A stretch of 64,000 nt of DNA from Halorubrum salinarum (GCF_013267195.1 NZ_CP053941.1:496001-560000); one strand, 5' to 3'; shown: positions 52,339-61,858, counted from the first letter of the stretch. A program made the numbers and translations. The notes: generated by a model not told the origin, from the letters alone.

Positions 52339-53634
52339 CTACAGCGCCTCCCGGATCTCGGAGGCTGCCTGGTCGAGCGCGGCGTCGCTGTCCTGCTCGT
52401 CGTTGAAGACGCGCTCCAGCGCCTCCGTCACGGGCGTCCAGACGCTGTCCATGTCCGGGTGCGTCGGGATCGGGACGCCGTGGTCGACCTGCTGGGCGAA
52501 CGCCTGGACCTCCGAGGAGAGGTCGCCGTTGCCCACCACGTCGGCCAGGACGGGGATGTACCCCTGTTCCGCGGCGTTGGTCTGGATGATCTCCTCGTTG
52601 GTGGTGTACCACTCGGCGAGGCCGGTCGCCGCGTCGACCGTGGACTGGTCGGCGTCGGCCAGCATCGACGAGAAGTAGAACAGCTGGATGCCCGAGTAGG
52701 TGCGCGGGTGGTTCCCGTCGATGGTCGGCAGCGTCGCGACGCCGAGGTTCTCGATCGAGTCCTGGAGGTTCCCGAGCTCCCACGGGCCGTTGATCGCGAA
52801 CGGCGCGAGGCCGTCCGCGAACGCGACGATCTGCGACTCGTAGCCGGGGTCGGCCGGGACGTACTGCGACACCGTCTCGAGGGCGTCGATCCCGCGCTTA
52901 CACGCGTCGCTGTCGACGCCGACCTCGAGGTTCTGCTCGTCGAAGATGTTCCCGCCGTACGCCTGGAGGAACCCGCTGGCGAAGTACGGGTCCGTCACGG
53001 GGTACGAGAGGCCGTACTGGCCGTTCTCGGGATCGTGGTGCTCCTCCATGATCGAGACCATCTCCTCTAGGGTCTCCGGCGGCTCGTCGACCATGTCCTC
53101 GTTGTAGAACAGCGTGACGGTCTCGGAGGCGAACGGGAGCCCGTAGAGCCCGTCGTTGAACTGGGCCGCCTCGCGCGCCGCCTGCGTGTAGCTGTCGAGC
53201 GAGACGTCGACGTCGTCGCTCGCGTCGTAGAGGAACGGCGGGTCCTCGCGGACCGCGAACCGGCCGACCCAGTCGTGCGCCCAGATCCACGAGTCGGGGC
53301 CGTCGCCGGCCGGGATCGCGGTTTCGAGCTGCTGGTCGAGCTCGCCGCCGGGCGCCTCCTTGTTGATGGTGTTGCCCGTCTCCGACTCGTACTGGTCGAT
53401 GTACTCGGTGATGGCCTCGTCCTCGGCGTCGGAGAGGTCCGTCCACAGCCGCGCGGACCCGGTGTTCCCGCCGTCGGAACCGTCGCTTCCGTTCGACCCG
53501 TCGGAGCCGTCCGACCCGTCGGAGCCGTCACCGCCGTCGCCGCCGTCGCCGCCAGTGCTGATACAGCCCGCGAGCCCCGCGAGCGCAGTCGTTCCCCCCA
53601 TCGCCTTGAGCAGCGTTCTACGTTTCTCGTTCAT
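52339..53634 (-). CDS. sugar-binding lipoprotein, MalE-like
   Basis: A 431-residue secreted protein. A twin-arginine-like start (KRRTLLKAMGG), lipobox LAGC (Cys24) and a Gly/Asp/Ser linker (about 25-58) precede the solute-binding fold: LPFASETVTLFYNEDM (about 165), INGPWELGNL (about 280) and a C-terminal end with VPIPTHPDMDSVWTPV. These match MalE-type maltose/maltodextrin-binding proteins; the exact sugar is not certain. It is the first gene of the operon, divergent from the ATPase. Confidence 0.94.
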   Translation of the reverse strand: MNEKRRTLLKAMGGTTALAGLAGCISTGGDGGDGGDGSDGSDGSDGSNGSDGSDGGNTGSARLWTDLSDAEDEAITEYIDQYESETGNTINKEAPGGELDQQLETAIPAGDGPDSWIWAHDWVGRFAVREDPPFLYDASDDVDVSLDSYTQAAREAAQFNDGLYGLPFASETVTLFYNEDMVDEPPETLEEMVSIMEEHHDPENGQYGLSYPVTDPYFASGFLQAYGGNIFDEQNLEVGVDSDACKRGIDALETVSQYVPADPGYESQIVAFADGLAPFAINGPWELGNLQDSIENLGVATLPTIDGNHPRTYSGIQLFYFSSMLADADQSTVDAATGLAEWYTTNEEIIQTNAAEQGYIPVLADVVGNGDLSSEVQAFAQQVDHGVPIPTHPDMDSVWTPVTEALERVFNDEQDSDAALDQAASEIREAL

Positions 53635-53654
53635 GTGGCCAGAACAAATGATGA

Positions 53655-53664
53655 ATTATATTTT
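53655..53664 (-). promoter_or_regulatory. TATA box of the sugar-binding protein operon
   Basis: AAAATATAAT on the minus strand, about 25 nt upstream of the ATG at 53634, implies a near-leaderless transcript. It lies in the most AT-rich stretch of the window. Confidence 0.7.
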
Positions 53665-53851
53665 CATACATTTAGTGTTTGGGGTACGTTCCGATCGATC
53701 GGGATCGATCCGCGTCGACCGAGTCGTTCGACGATCGACTCGACCGATTCGAAAGAGCGGTTTCCGCTCGGGAGGGACGGTTCCGTCCGGTTCTGCCGGG
53801 GCGACCGAGTCGGACGGGGCAGGGTGCGAATATTTGAGAAGAGATTATTCA

Positions 53852-53859
53852 CCATATAT
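53852..53859 (+). promoter_or_regulatory. TATA box of the sugar ATPase gene
   Basis: CCATATAT (in ACCATATATC) precedes the ATG at 53909 by about 55 nt, giving a leader of about 25 nt. Divergent promoters to the binding-protein operon share this ~270-nt region, a natural site for joint control. No clear palindrome of the TrmB type was seen. Confidence 0.55.
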
Positions 53860-53908
53860 CAGGAAAACAGCAAAGAACTCATATGCCAGCGGACCAGTCT
53901 TCAGGGAA

Positions 53909-55042
53909 ATGGCACGCGTCACGCTCGACACGCTCCGGAAGGAGTTCGACCGAGGAACCATCGTCGCCGTCGACGACCTGGACCTGGAGATCGACGACGG
54001 GGAGTTCGTGACCGTGGTCGGGCCGTCGGGGTGCGGGAAGACGACCACGCTCCGGATGGTCGCGGGGCTCGAAGAGCCGACCTCCGGCACCGTCAGCTTC
54101 GACGACGAGGACGTCACCGACATCCACGCGAAGGAGCGCCCGGTCGCGATGGTGTTCCAGAACTACGCGCTGTACCCTCACAAGACGGTCCGCGAGAACA
54201 TGGCGTTCGGGCTCAAGATGAGCACGGACATGACGAAAGAGGAGCGCCACGAGCGCGTCCGCGAGATGGCCGAGATGATGGGCATCGAGGACCTGCTCGA
54301 CGACAAGCCCGACGAGCTCTCGGGCGGGCAAAAGCAGCGCGTCGCGCTCGGCCGCGCCATCGCGCGCGAGCCCGAGGTGTTCCTCTTCGACGAGCCGCTC
54401 TCGAACCTCGACGCGAAGCTCCGCACGGAGATGCGCGCCGAGATCCAGAAGCTCCAGAAGGAGTTCGGCGTCACGGCGATGTACGTCACCCACGACCAGG
54501 AGGAGGCGATGACGATGGGCGACCGCCTCGCCATCCTGAACGACGGGAAGCTCCAGCAGGTCGGCGCCCCCACGGAGGTGTACCAGAACCCGGTCAACGA
54601 GTTCGTCGCCGGCTTCATCGGCTCGCCGTCGATGAACTTCCTCGACGTCGACGTGGAGACCGACGGGACGACGGCGACGATCCGGGACGAGGCGTCCGGG
54701 CTCGCGTTCCCGCTCAGCCGCGACTACGTCGCGGGCCACGACCTCGAGAGCGGCCCGTACACCCTCGGCGTCCGCCCCGAGAACATCGAGGTCGTCGAGC
54801 AGCCGACTGGCGAGGAGACCCTCACGGCGACCGTCGAGGTCGTCGAGCCCATCGGCTCCGACAACTACGTCCACCTCGACGTGAGCGAGGACTTCCTCGC
54901 GCGGTCGCCCGCGGACGTCCAGCCCGAGGCCGGCGACGAGGTCGGCGTCACCTTCGACGAGGCGGACCTCCACCTGTTCGACCCCGAGACCGGCGAGGAC
55001 GTGTTCCTGACCGAGGAGGAGATCGCGGCCGCGGTCGCTTAG
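53909..55042 (+). CDS. sugar ABC transporter ATPase (MalK/UgpC type)
   Basis: A 377-residue ATPase. Walker A is GPSGCGKTTTLR (about residue 36), Q-loop MVFQNYALYPH, signature ELSGGQKQR (about 136), Walker B FLFDEPLSNLD and H-loop THDQEEAMTM. The C-terminal part has the TOBE domain typical of MalK-type ATPases (LGVRPENIEV and a final GVTFDEADLHLFDPETGE strand), which may interact with a regulator. It energises the permeases encoded on the other strand. Confidence 0.95.
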   Translation: MARVTLDTLRKEFDRGTIVAVDDLDLEIDDGEFVTVVGPSGCGKTTTLRMVAGLEEPTSGTVSFDDEDVTDIHAKERPVAMVFQNYALYPHKTVRENMAFGLKMSTDMTKEERHERVREMAEMMGIEDLLDDKPDELSGGQKQRVALGRAIAREPEVFLFDEPLSNLDAKLRTEMRAEIQKLQKEFGVTAMYVTHDQEEAMTMGDRLAILNDGKLQQVGAPTEVYQNPVNEFVAGFIGSPSMNFLDVDVETDGTTATIRDEASGLAFPLSRDYVAGHDLESGPYTLGVRPENIEVVEQPTGEETLTATVEVVEPIGSDNYVHLDVSEDFLARSPADVQPEAGDEVGVTFDEADLHLFDPETGEDVFLTEEEIAAAVA

Positions 55043-55153
55043 GGAGGGTCGAGTTTTAGATCGGGCGGCGGCGCGTGAACCGATCGTTCGTACTTTCTCG
55101 CTGAATCCGAGACGGACATCGTGAGTTCCGCTGCTCGGTGGGGACCCGCCGTT

Positions 55154-55233
55154 TCGGCAGTGAACACCGCCAAATCCTCGGCCGCGACGACTCGATGCGC
55201 TCGGAGGCGCGCGCCACCGCGGATTTGTATACA
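55154..55233 (-). repeat. structured repeat element, copy 3 (short)
   Basis: Read on the minus strand, a TGTATACA box (55226-55233) is followed 6 nt after GTATAC by GCGGTGGCGCGCGCCTCCGA, then a short middle, then a 3' end TTTGGCGGTGTTCACTGCCGA (a hairpin GGCGGT-GTTC-ACTGCC with one G-T pair). It thus keeps the 5' and 3' ends of copy 2 with the same box spacing but lacks hairpins B and C. It lies between the sugar ATPase and mutL. Confidence 0.7.
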
Positions 55234-55319
55234 GATCGAGCCGCGTCGCGGCGAGCCGTCCGTCTCACGTCGCCGCCGACAACGGCTTGAAGTGCGCGCT
55301 CGTCGGACGGTCCGTAAGC

Positions 55320-57692
55320 ATGGAGCCGCCAGACATCGAGCGGTTGGACGAGCGGACCGTCCAGCGGATCGCGGCCGGCGAGGTCGTCGAGCGCCCCGCG
55401 AGCGTCGTGAAAGAGCTGGTCGAGAACAGCCTCGACGCGGGCGCGAGCCGCGTGGCGGTGTCGGTCGAGTCGGGCGGCACCGATGGGATCCGCGTGCGCG
55501 ACGACGGCGTCGGCATCCCCGAAGACCAGTTGGACGCCGCCGTCGCGGAGCACGCCACCTCGAAGATCGGCGACATCGAGGACCTCGACCGCGGCGTCGG
55601 CACCCTCGGCTTCCGCGGCGAGGCCCTGTACACCGTCGGCGCCGTCTCCCGGCTCACCGTCCGCTCGCGCCCCCCGGACGCCGAGGCGGGCGCTGAGATC
55701 ACCGTCGAAGGCGGCGAGGTCGGCGAGGTCCGCCCGGCGGGCTGTCCGGCGGGCACGACCGTCGAGGTCGACGACCTCTTCTTCAACACGCCCGCCCGCG
55801 AGAAGTTCCTCAAGCGGACGGCGACTGAGTTCGACCACGTGAACACGGTCGTGACGAGCTACGCGCTCGCGAACCCGGACGTGGCGGTCTCGTTAGAACA
55901 CGACGGCCGCGAGACGTTCGCGACCGAGGGGAACGGCGACCTCCGGTCGGCCGTCCTCGCGGTCTACGGCCGCGAGGTCGCCGAGTCGATGATCGACGTG
56001 GACTGGACGCCCGAGGGGAGTGAGGCGGACGGCGCGGCCGACGCCGACGACGCTCCGGTCAAGCGCGTGACGGGACTCGTCTCGCACCCCGAGACGGCGC
56101 GCTCGACGCGCGACTACCTCTCGACGTACGTCAACGGGCGGTACGTCACCGCGAGCGCGCTCCGCGAGGCGACCCTCGACGCCTACGGCGGCCAGCTGGC
56201 CCCCGACCGCTACCCGTTCGCGGTCCTCTTCGTCGAGGTCCCGGCCGGCGACGTGGACGTGAACGTCCACCCCCGCAAGCTGGAGGTCCGCTTCGACGAG
56301 GAGCCGGCGGTCCGCTCGGCGGTCGAGACGGCCGTCGAGGACGCCCTCCTCGACCACGGCCTGATCCGCTCGACGGCGCCCCGCGGGCAGTCGGCGCCCG
56401 ACGAGACCGCGGTCGCCCCGGAGACGCCCGACCTCGAGGCCGTCGGCGGCGCGGACACCGACCACGAGCGCGCCGCGCGCGAGGGGCGCGAGCGCGCGAC
56501 CGAGTCCGCGGCGTCGGGCGACCCGACGGACGCCGGAGGCGACTCGGACGGCGCTCGCGACGGCGAAGTCCCTCGGGCCGACGAGGGTATCGCCTGGGCT
56601 GACGAGGACGCCACCCGATCCGACGATGACACCGAACGGGCCACCGCCGACGCCGCCGAGGGCGACGCCGACCCGTCGGCGCCGACCGAGCTGGACCCCG
56701 CGGACGACGCGGCGTGGTCGGTCGACGGGCTGAACGGCGAGGGCGCGTCGACGGACGGAACGGCCGGCGAGCAGACGGGTTCCGGGCGCACCGACGCGGG
56801 CGGCGACGCGCGCCCGTCCCCGCGAAGCTGGCAGGCGGACTCCGCGGACCGCGACGCCGAGTCGACGACGGAGACCGACGAGGTTGCGGGAGCGACCGGC
56901 GACAGCGCGGAGACGCTGACCGACGCGGCCGAGCGGGGTTCCGATTCGCCGGCCGGCGAAGAGGAGGAGAACCGGTCCCTCGCGGAAGAGTCGTCGCGGC
57001 CGTCTCCGCGGGCGCGCTCCGCGACGCGGCAGCGGACCCTCGGCGGCGAGGGGACCGAGCGCGAGCGCGAGTTCGACTCGCTGCCCTCGCTGCGGGTGCT
57101 GGGACAGCTCCACGAGACGTACGTCGTCGCCGAGGCCCCCGACGGGTTGGTGCTGATCGACCAGCACGCGGCCGACGAGCGGGTGAACTACGAGCGGCTG
57201 AAGTCGGTGTTCGCGGACGGCGCGGACGCGCAGGCGCTCGCGGAGCCGGTCCGCATCGAGCTGACGGCGCGCGAGGCGGCGCTGTTCGAGGAGTTCGTCG
57301 ACGACCTCGCGGGGATCGGGTTCCGGGCCGAGCGCGCGGGCGACCGCGAGGTCGCGGTGACCGCGGTTCCGGCCGTCTTCGACGCCGCGCTCGATCCTGA
57401 CCTCCTGCGGGACGCGCTGTCCGCGCTGGTCGACGACGACGCCGCGGGCGACGAGCCGGTCGCCGACGCGGTCGACGAGCTGCTCGCCGACCTCGCCTGT
57501 TACCCCTCGGTCACGGGGAACACCTCGCTCACCGAGGGACGGGTCGTCGACCTCCTCGACCGGCTCGACGCCTGCGAGAACCCATACGCCTGCCCGCACG
57601 GGCGCCCGGTCGTGATCCGGCTCGACCGCGAGGAGATCGGGTCGCGATTCGAGCGCGACTACCCGGGCCACGGCGGGCGACGCGCGGAGTAG
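55320..57692 (+). CDS. mutL: DNA mismatch repair protein MutL
   Basis: A 790-residue MutL, longer than the ~615-residue bacterial form. The N-terminal GHKL ATPase (residues ~1-330) has KELVENSLDAGA (about 37), DDGVGIP and the GFRGEAL loop (about 97). An acidic linker (about 350-580) follows. The C-terminal domain carries the endonuclease motif DQHAADERVNYE (DQHAx2Ex4E, about 613) and CPHGRP (about 758). The nick-making activity therefore looks intact. mutS is not in the window. The start at 55320 (MEPPDIERL) is typical. Confidence 0.97.
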   Translation: MEPPDIERLDERTVQRIAAGEVVERPASVVKELVENSLDAGASRVAVSVESGGTDGIRVRDDGVGIPEDQLDAAVAEHATSKIGDIEDLDRGVGTLGFRGEALYTVGAVSRLTVRSRPPDAEAGAEITVEGGEVGEVRPAGCPAGTTVEVDDLFFNTPAREKFLKRTATEFDHVNTVVTSYALANPDVAVSLEHDGRETFATEGNGDLRSAVLAVYGREVAESMIDVDWTPEGSEADGAADADDAPVKRVTGLVSHPETARSTRDYLSTYVNGRYVTASALREATLDAYGGQLAPDRYPFAVLFVEVPAGDVDVNVHPRKLEVRFDEEPAVRSAVETAVEDALLDHGLIRSTAPRGQSAPDETAVAPETPDLEAVGGADTDHERAAREGRERATESAASGDPTDAGGDSDGARDGEVPRADEGIAWADEDATRSDDDTERATADAAEGDADPSAPTELDPADDAAWSVDGLNGEGASTDGTAGEQTGSGRTDAGGDARPSPRSWQADSADRDAESTTETDEVAGATGDSAETLTDAAERGSDSPAGEEEENRSLAEESSRPSPRARSATRQRTLGGEGTEREREFDSLPSLRVLGQLHETYVVAEAPDGLVLIDQHAADERVNYERLKSVFADGADAQALAEPVRIELTAREAALFEEFVDDLAGIGFRAERAGDREVAVTAVPAVFDAALDPDLLRDALSALVDDDAAGDEPVADAVDELLADLACYPSVTGNTSLTEGRVVDLLDRLDACENPYACPHGRPVVIRLDREEIGSRFERDYPGHGGRRAE

Positions 57693-57783
57693 CGTCCGCG
57701 GGGAGCGACCCTGACGAGGCGGGGACGCGGAGCCCGACTCGCCGCCGATCCCGAATATCACGTTTGATACCAGCGGGCCGCCG

Positions 57784-57790
57784 TTTAACA
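57784..57790 (+). promoter_or_regulatory. TATA-like box of the htrI-sopI operon, flanked by an inverted repeat
   Basis: TTTAACA lies ~27 nt upstream of the ATG at 57814. TATCACG (57756-57762) and CGTGATA (57801-57807) flank it symmetrically and could be a regulator site. Confidence 0.45.
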
Positions 57791-57813
57791 CGTTGGTTTT
57801 CGTGATAGATCGT

Positions 57814-59361
57814 ATGCCGATCGCAGCGGTAAAAGACAGCTACGGGGTGAAACTGGGGGTCGGGTACGTCGCGACGGGGGCGTTCATCGTCGCCGTCGGC
57901 GTGGTCACGAACGACGCGAACGCGACGGTCGTCGCGGCCGTCGCCGGCCTGTTGACCTTGGGCTCGATCAATGCGGCCGAGACGATCGCCAGCGTCACGG
58001 AGATCGGCGCGCAGACGCGGCGCGTCGCGAACGGCGACATCGACCGCGAGGTACGGTCGACACGAACTGACGAGTTCGGCGAGCTGGCGGGCTCCATCGA
58101 GGAGATGCGGGTCTCGCTGAAGGACCGGCTCGCGGAGATGGAGCGGACGCAGGACGAGCTCGAAGACGCGCGGGCGGAGGCGACGGAGATGGCCGAACGG
58201 TACCGCCGGACGGCCGACCGCTACGCCGAGGTGATGGAGGAGGCGGCGACCGGCGACCTCACGCGCCGGGTCGACGTCGACGCGAGCGACGAGAGCCTCG
58301 CGACCGTCGGGGAGTCGTTCAACCGGATGATGGACGACCTCCAGGCGACCGTGGAGACGGTCCGGGAGATGGCCGACCGGATCGAGGCCGACGCCGGCGA
58401 GATGGCGGAGATGAGCAACGAGGTCGAACAGCGCGTCGCCAGCGCGACCGGGAGCGCGACGACGATCCGGGGACAGGCGAGCGACCAGCGCGCGGAGCTG
58501 GAGTCCATCGCCGCCGACATCGAGAACGTCAGCGCCTCGGCCGAGGAGATCGCGGCGACCGTCGACGACCTGTCGGACCGGAGCGAGGCGGTCGCGGCGA
58601 CGAGCGACGACGCGCGCAGCTCCTCCCAGAGCGCGCTCGACGAGATGGCCGAGGTCGAGTCGGAGGCCGAACGCGCCGTGGACCGAGTCGAGCGGCTCCA
58701 GGAGGGGATGGACGAGATCACCGAGATCGTCGACATCATCGGCGAAATCGCCGAGCAGACCGACATGCTCGCGCTGAACGCCTCGATCGAGGCGGCCCGC
58801 GCGGACGGCTCGGGCGACGGGTTCAGCGTGGTCGCCGAGGAGGTGAAGGGGCTCGCCGAGGAGACGCAGTCGCGCGCGAACGAGATCGACGAGATGATAG
58901 ACGAGATCGCCGACCAGACCGAGGAGGTGACGGTGTCGATCCGCTCGACGCAGGAGCGCGTCCAGAACGGGACCGACACCGTCGAGTCGACGCTCTCCGA
59001 CATCGAGTCGATCGCCGACTCCGTCGACGAGATCAGCGGGTCGCTCGCGGAGATCCGCCGGACGACCGCCGACCAGGCGAACACGGTACAGGACACGGCG
59101 GAGTCCGTCGACGAGATCACGGAGCTCAGCACTGAGACCGCCGAGACGGCCGAGGAGACGGCGGCGGAGATACAGGAGGGACAGTCGGTCGTCGAGGACG
59201 TGTCCGACTCGCTGCGCGAGTTCCAGACCGACGCCGTGACGACGCTCCAGGACCGCGTCGCGGCCTTCACCGTCGAGGGGAGCGACGCCGGGACCGGTGG
59301 CCCGGCCGCCGAGGGCGGCGCCGGCCACTCGCGGGCGACGACCGACGGGGGTGCGCGATGA
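57814..59361 (+). CDS. htrI: sensory rhodopsin I transducer HtrI
   Basis: A 515-residue transducer. Two transmembrane helices (about residues 10-50) with [20 protein letters not shown] between them match the HtrI start, followed by the HAMP region and long coiled coils. The methyl-accepting signalling tip is read as [19 protein letters not shown] (about 310-330) with [10 protein letters not shown]. It lacks a ligand-binding extracellular domain and receives its signal from the rhodopsin in the membrane, then controls the CheA kinase. ATG 57793 is an alternative start; [14 protein letters not shown] is preferred. It overlaps sopI (ATGA). Confidence 0.95.
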   Translation: MPIAAVKDSYGVKLGVGYVATGAFIVAVGVVTNDANATVVAAVAGLLTLGSINAAETIASVTEIGAQTRRVANGDIDREVRSTRTDEFGELAGSIEEMRVSLKDRLAEMERTQDELEDARAEATEMAERYRRTADRYAEVMEEAATGDLTRRVDVDASDESLATVGESFNRMMDDLQATVETVREMADRIEADAGEMAEMSNEVEQRVASATGSATTIRGQASDQRAELESIAADIENVSASAEEIAATVDDLSDRSEAVAATSDDARSSSQSALDEMAEVESEAERAVDRVERLQEGMDEITEIVDIIGEIAEQTDMLALNASIEAARADGSGDGFSVVAEEVKGLAEETQSRANEIDEMIDEIADQTEEVTVSIRSTQERVQNGTDTVESTLSDIESIADSVDEISGSLAEIRRTTADQANTVQDTAESVDEITELSTETAETAEETAAEIQEGQSVVEDVSDSLREFQTDAVTTLQDRVAAFTVEGSDAGTGGPAAEGGAGHSRATTDGGAR

Positions 59362-60101
59362 CGGGCGCCGTCACCACCGCGTACTGGATCGCGGCCGTCG
59401 GCTTCCTCGTCGGCCTCGGGATCACGGCGGCGCTGTACGCGAAGCTCAACGGGTCGGAGCACCGCGGCCGACTGGCGGCGCTGGCGGTGATCCCCGGGTT
59501 CGCCGGGCTCGCGTACGTCGGGATGGCGCTCGGAGTCGGGACCGTGACGGTGAACGGGAACGAGCTGGTCGGGCTCCGCTACGTCGACTGGATCGTCACC
59601 ACGCCGCTGCTCGTCGGGTTCATCGGCTACGTCGCCGGCGCGTCGCGCCGCGCCATCGCGGGCGTGATGGTCGCCGACGCGCTGATGATCGCGTTCGGGG
59701 CCGGCGCGGTCGTCGCCGGCGGGACGCTCAGGTGGGTGCTGTTCGGCGTCTCGGCGCTGTTCCACGTCACGCTGTTCGCGTACCTGTACGTGATATTCCC
59801 GCGGTCGGTCCCCGACGACCCGATGCAGCGGGGGCTGTTCAGCCTGCTGAAGAACCACGTCGGGCTGCTGTGGCTCGCGTACCCGTTCGTCTGGCTGATG
59901 GGCCCGTCGGGGATCGGGTTCACCGGCGCGGTGGGCGCCGCGCTGACGTACGCCTTCCTCGACGTGCTGGCGAAGGTGCCGTACGTCTACTTCTTTTACG
60001 CGCGGCGGCAGGCGTTCACCGACGTGGTGTCCGCCGCGGCCGCGGACCGCGACGCCGCGGCCCCGTCGCTCGGCGACGAGACGCCGACCGGGGCCGACTG
60101 A
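59358..60101 (+). CDS. sopI: sensory rhodopsin I
   Basis: A 247-residue retinal protein with seven helices. The retinal Schiff-base Lys is K206 ([15 protein letters not shown]). The helix C segment [13 protein letters not shown] gives Arg74 and Asp77 (equivalent to Asp76 of SRI). His167 in [12 protein letters not shown] is the SRI-specific residue. The pump's proton-donor Asp is replaced by Phe88, so it is a sensor and not a proton pump. It mediates colour-dependent phototaxis with HtrI, with which it overlaps by 4 nt. Confidence 0.96.
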   Translation: MTGAVTTAYWIAAVGFLVGLGITAALYAKLNGSEHRGRLAALAVIPGFAGLAYVGMALGVGTVTVNGNELVGLRYVDWIVTTPLLVGFIGYVAGASRRAIAGVMVADALMIAFGAGAVVAGGTLRWVLFGVSALFHVTLFAYLYVIFPRSVPDDPMQRGLFSLLKNHVGLLWLAYPFVWLMGPSGIGFTGAVGAALTYAFLDVLAKVPYVYFFYARRQAFTDVVSAAAADRDAAAPSLGDETPTGAD

Positions 60102-60168
60102 GGCCTCGCGGGGGTCTCCCGGTCGCCCACGGGGCGACCCCCGACGACGGCGACCGCAGAGAGGTACG

Positions 60169-60175
60169 TTTTAGG
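60169..60175 (+). promoter_or_regulatory. TATA-like box of the thiolase gene
   Basis: TTTTAGG lies about 25 nt upstream of the ATG at 60198, consistent with a leaderless transcript for the thiolase/DUF35 pair. Confidence 0.5.
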
Positions 60176-60197
60176 CGACTGCGACGGACCCAGCGGT

Positions 60198-61358
60198 ATG
60201 GAACGCGTAGCGATCGTCGGCGCGTCGATGACCAGGTTCGGGCAGCGCGACGCCTGGGTGCGCGAGCTGCTGGCGGAGGCGGGCGCGGCCGCGCTCGACG
60301 ACGCCGGCGCCGACGGCGACGACCTCGATCACCTGTACGTCTCGAACATGGCCAGCGGCGAGTTCGAGGGCCAGACCGGCGTCCCGAACGCACTCGCCCA
60401 CGACCTCGCCGCGCAGCCGGCCTACACCGCGCGGATCGACCAGACCTCCTCGTCGGGCGGCGCGGGCGTGTACGCCGCGTGGCAGTCGGTCGCGTCCGGC
60501 GCGAGCGACCTCACGATGCTCGTCGGCGGCGAGAAGATGACCCACCGGACGACCGCGGAGGCGACCGACGTGATCGCGTCGCTCACGCACCCGGTCGAGT
60601 ACAAGCACGGCGTGACGCTCCCCTCGTTCGCGGGGCTCACCGCGCGGCTCTACCTCGACGAGTACGACGCGCCACGCGAGAGCCTCGGGAAGGTCGCAGT
60701 GAAGAACCACAGGAACGGGGTCGACAACCCCCACGCGCAGTTTCGGAAGGAGGTCGACCTCGACACCGTCCTCGACTCGCCGGTCGTCGCCGACCCCCTC
60801 CGGCTGTACGACTTCTGTCCGATCACGGACGGCTCGGCGGCGCTCGTGTTCTGTCCGGAATCCGTCGCCGAGGAGTACGCACCGGACGGCAGCTACGCCG
60901 TGATCAGCGGGATCGGCGGCGCGACCGACACCCACGTCGTCCACGAGCGCGCGGACCCGACGACGATGGGCGGGGTCGTCGACTCCTCCGAGGTCGCCTA
61001 CGAGATGGCCGGCATCGGTCCGGACGACGTGGACGTGGCGGAGCTCCACGACATGTTCACCATTCTGGAGTTCCTCCAGAGCGAGGACCTCGGCTTCTTC
61101 GAGAAGGGCGAGGGGTGGAAGGCGGTCGAGGAGGGCGTCACCGACCGCGACGGCGACCTGCCGATCAACACCTCGGGCGGGCTCAAGTCGAAGGGCCACC
61201 CCCTCGGGGCGAGCGGCGTCGCGCAGGTGTACGAGATATTCAAGCAGGTCACGGGCGACGCCGGCCCGCGACAGGTCGAGGCCGACACGGGCCTCGCCTG
61301 TAACGTCGGCGGGTTCGGGAACTGCGTGACCACCACCATCTTGGAGGGAAGCCAATGA
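60198..61358 (+). CDS. thiolase-fold protein with Ser at the nucleophile position
   Basis: A 386-residue protein of the archaeal/SCP2-like thiolase family. The catalytic-base regions ELHDMFTI (about residue 281) and GGLKSKGHPLGASG (about 324) are intact, with GGFGNCVTT near the end. The residue corresponding to the acyl-accepting Cys lies in IDQTSSSGGAGVYAAW (about 84-90) and is Ser. It may not form an acyl-enzyme. The stop overlaps the DUF35-type gene (ATGA), as in archaeal thiolase/DUF35 complexes. Substrate unknown. Confidence 0.88.
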   Translation: MERVAIVGASMTRFGQRDAWVRELLAEAGAAALDDAGADGDDLDHLYVSNMASGEFEGQTGVPNALAHDLAAQPAYTARIDQTSSSGGAGVYAAWQSVASGASDLTMLVGGEKMTHRTTAEATDVIASLTHPVEYKHGVTLPSFAGLTARLYLDEYDAPRESLGKVAVKNHRNGVDNPHAQFRKEVDLDTVLDSPVVADPLRLYDFCPITDGSAALVFCPESVAEEYAPDGSYAVISGIGGATDTHVVHERADPTTMGGVVDSSEVAYEMAGIGPDDVDVAELHDMFTILEFLQSEDLGFFEKGEGWKAVEEGVTDRDGDLPINTSGGLKSKGHPLGASGVAQVYEIFKQVTGDAGPRQVEADTGLACNVGGFGNCVTTTILEGSQ

Positions 61359-61834
61359 GCGACAACGAGACGACCGACGGCGAAGACGGGGCATCGCCCG
61401 GCGAGGAACCGACCTTCGAGGCGGCGGAGTACGCGGACGGGACGGTCACCTACCCGCCCCACACCGTGAGCCCGGACGGCGCCGAGCGCGTCGGGACGGT
61501 CGACCTCCGCGAGTACGAGGGCCGGGTCGTCACGTGGACGACCTCGACCGCGACGCCGCCGGGCGTCCGCGAGCCCAACACCCTCGTAATCGTCGAGTTC
61601 GAGATGGGCGACGACTACGACGGGCCGCCGGTCCGGGCGCTCGGACAGGTAGCTGAGCGGGACGACGCGGGAGCCGGCGACGACGGGGGGGCCGAGGATG
61701 GTGAGCAGTTCGACGTCGCCATCGGCGACCGCGTCAAGCCCGTCCACGCCGGCGAACTGCGCGAGCCGGGAGCCGGCATCCGCGAGCCGGAGAGCCAGGA
61801 CTGGGACGGGTTCCGGTTCCGCCCGGTCGAGTAG
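61355..61834 (+). CDS. DUF35-type OB-fold protein without zinc ribbon
   Basis: A 159-residue protein. It resembles the OB-fold part of archaeal DUF35 proteins, which bridge thiolase and HMG-CoA synthase and guide the acyl-CoA: VGTVDLREYEGRVVTWTTS and PNTLVIVEFEMGD. The N-terminal Cys4 zinc ribbon is absent; there is no Cys in the protein. An acidic insertion lies at about residues 110-125. It is coupled to the thiolase gene by a 4-nt overlap. Confidence 0.85.
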   Translation: MSDNETTDGEDGASPGEEPTFEAAEYADGTVTYPPHTVSPDGAERVGTVDLREYEGRVVTWTTSTATPPGVREPNTLVIVEFEMGDDYDGPPVRALGQVAERDDAGAGDDGGAEDGEQFDVAIGDRVKPVHAGELREPGAGIREPESQDWDGFRFRPVE

Positions 61835-61858
61835 CGGTCCCTCTCGGGCGGCACGAAC

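Noticed and set aside
59358-60101. Bacteriorhodopsin or halorhodopsin instead of a sensor
   Set aside because: The proton-donor Asp is Phe88, His167 is the SRI type, and the gene is coupled to a transducer gene.
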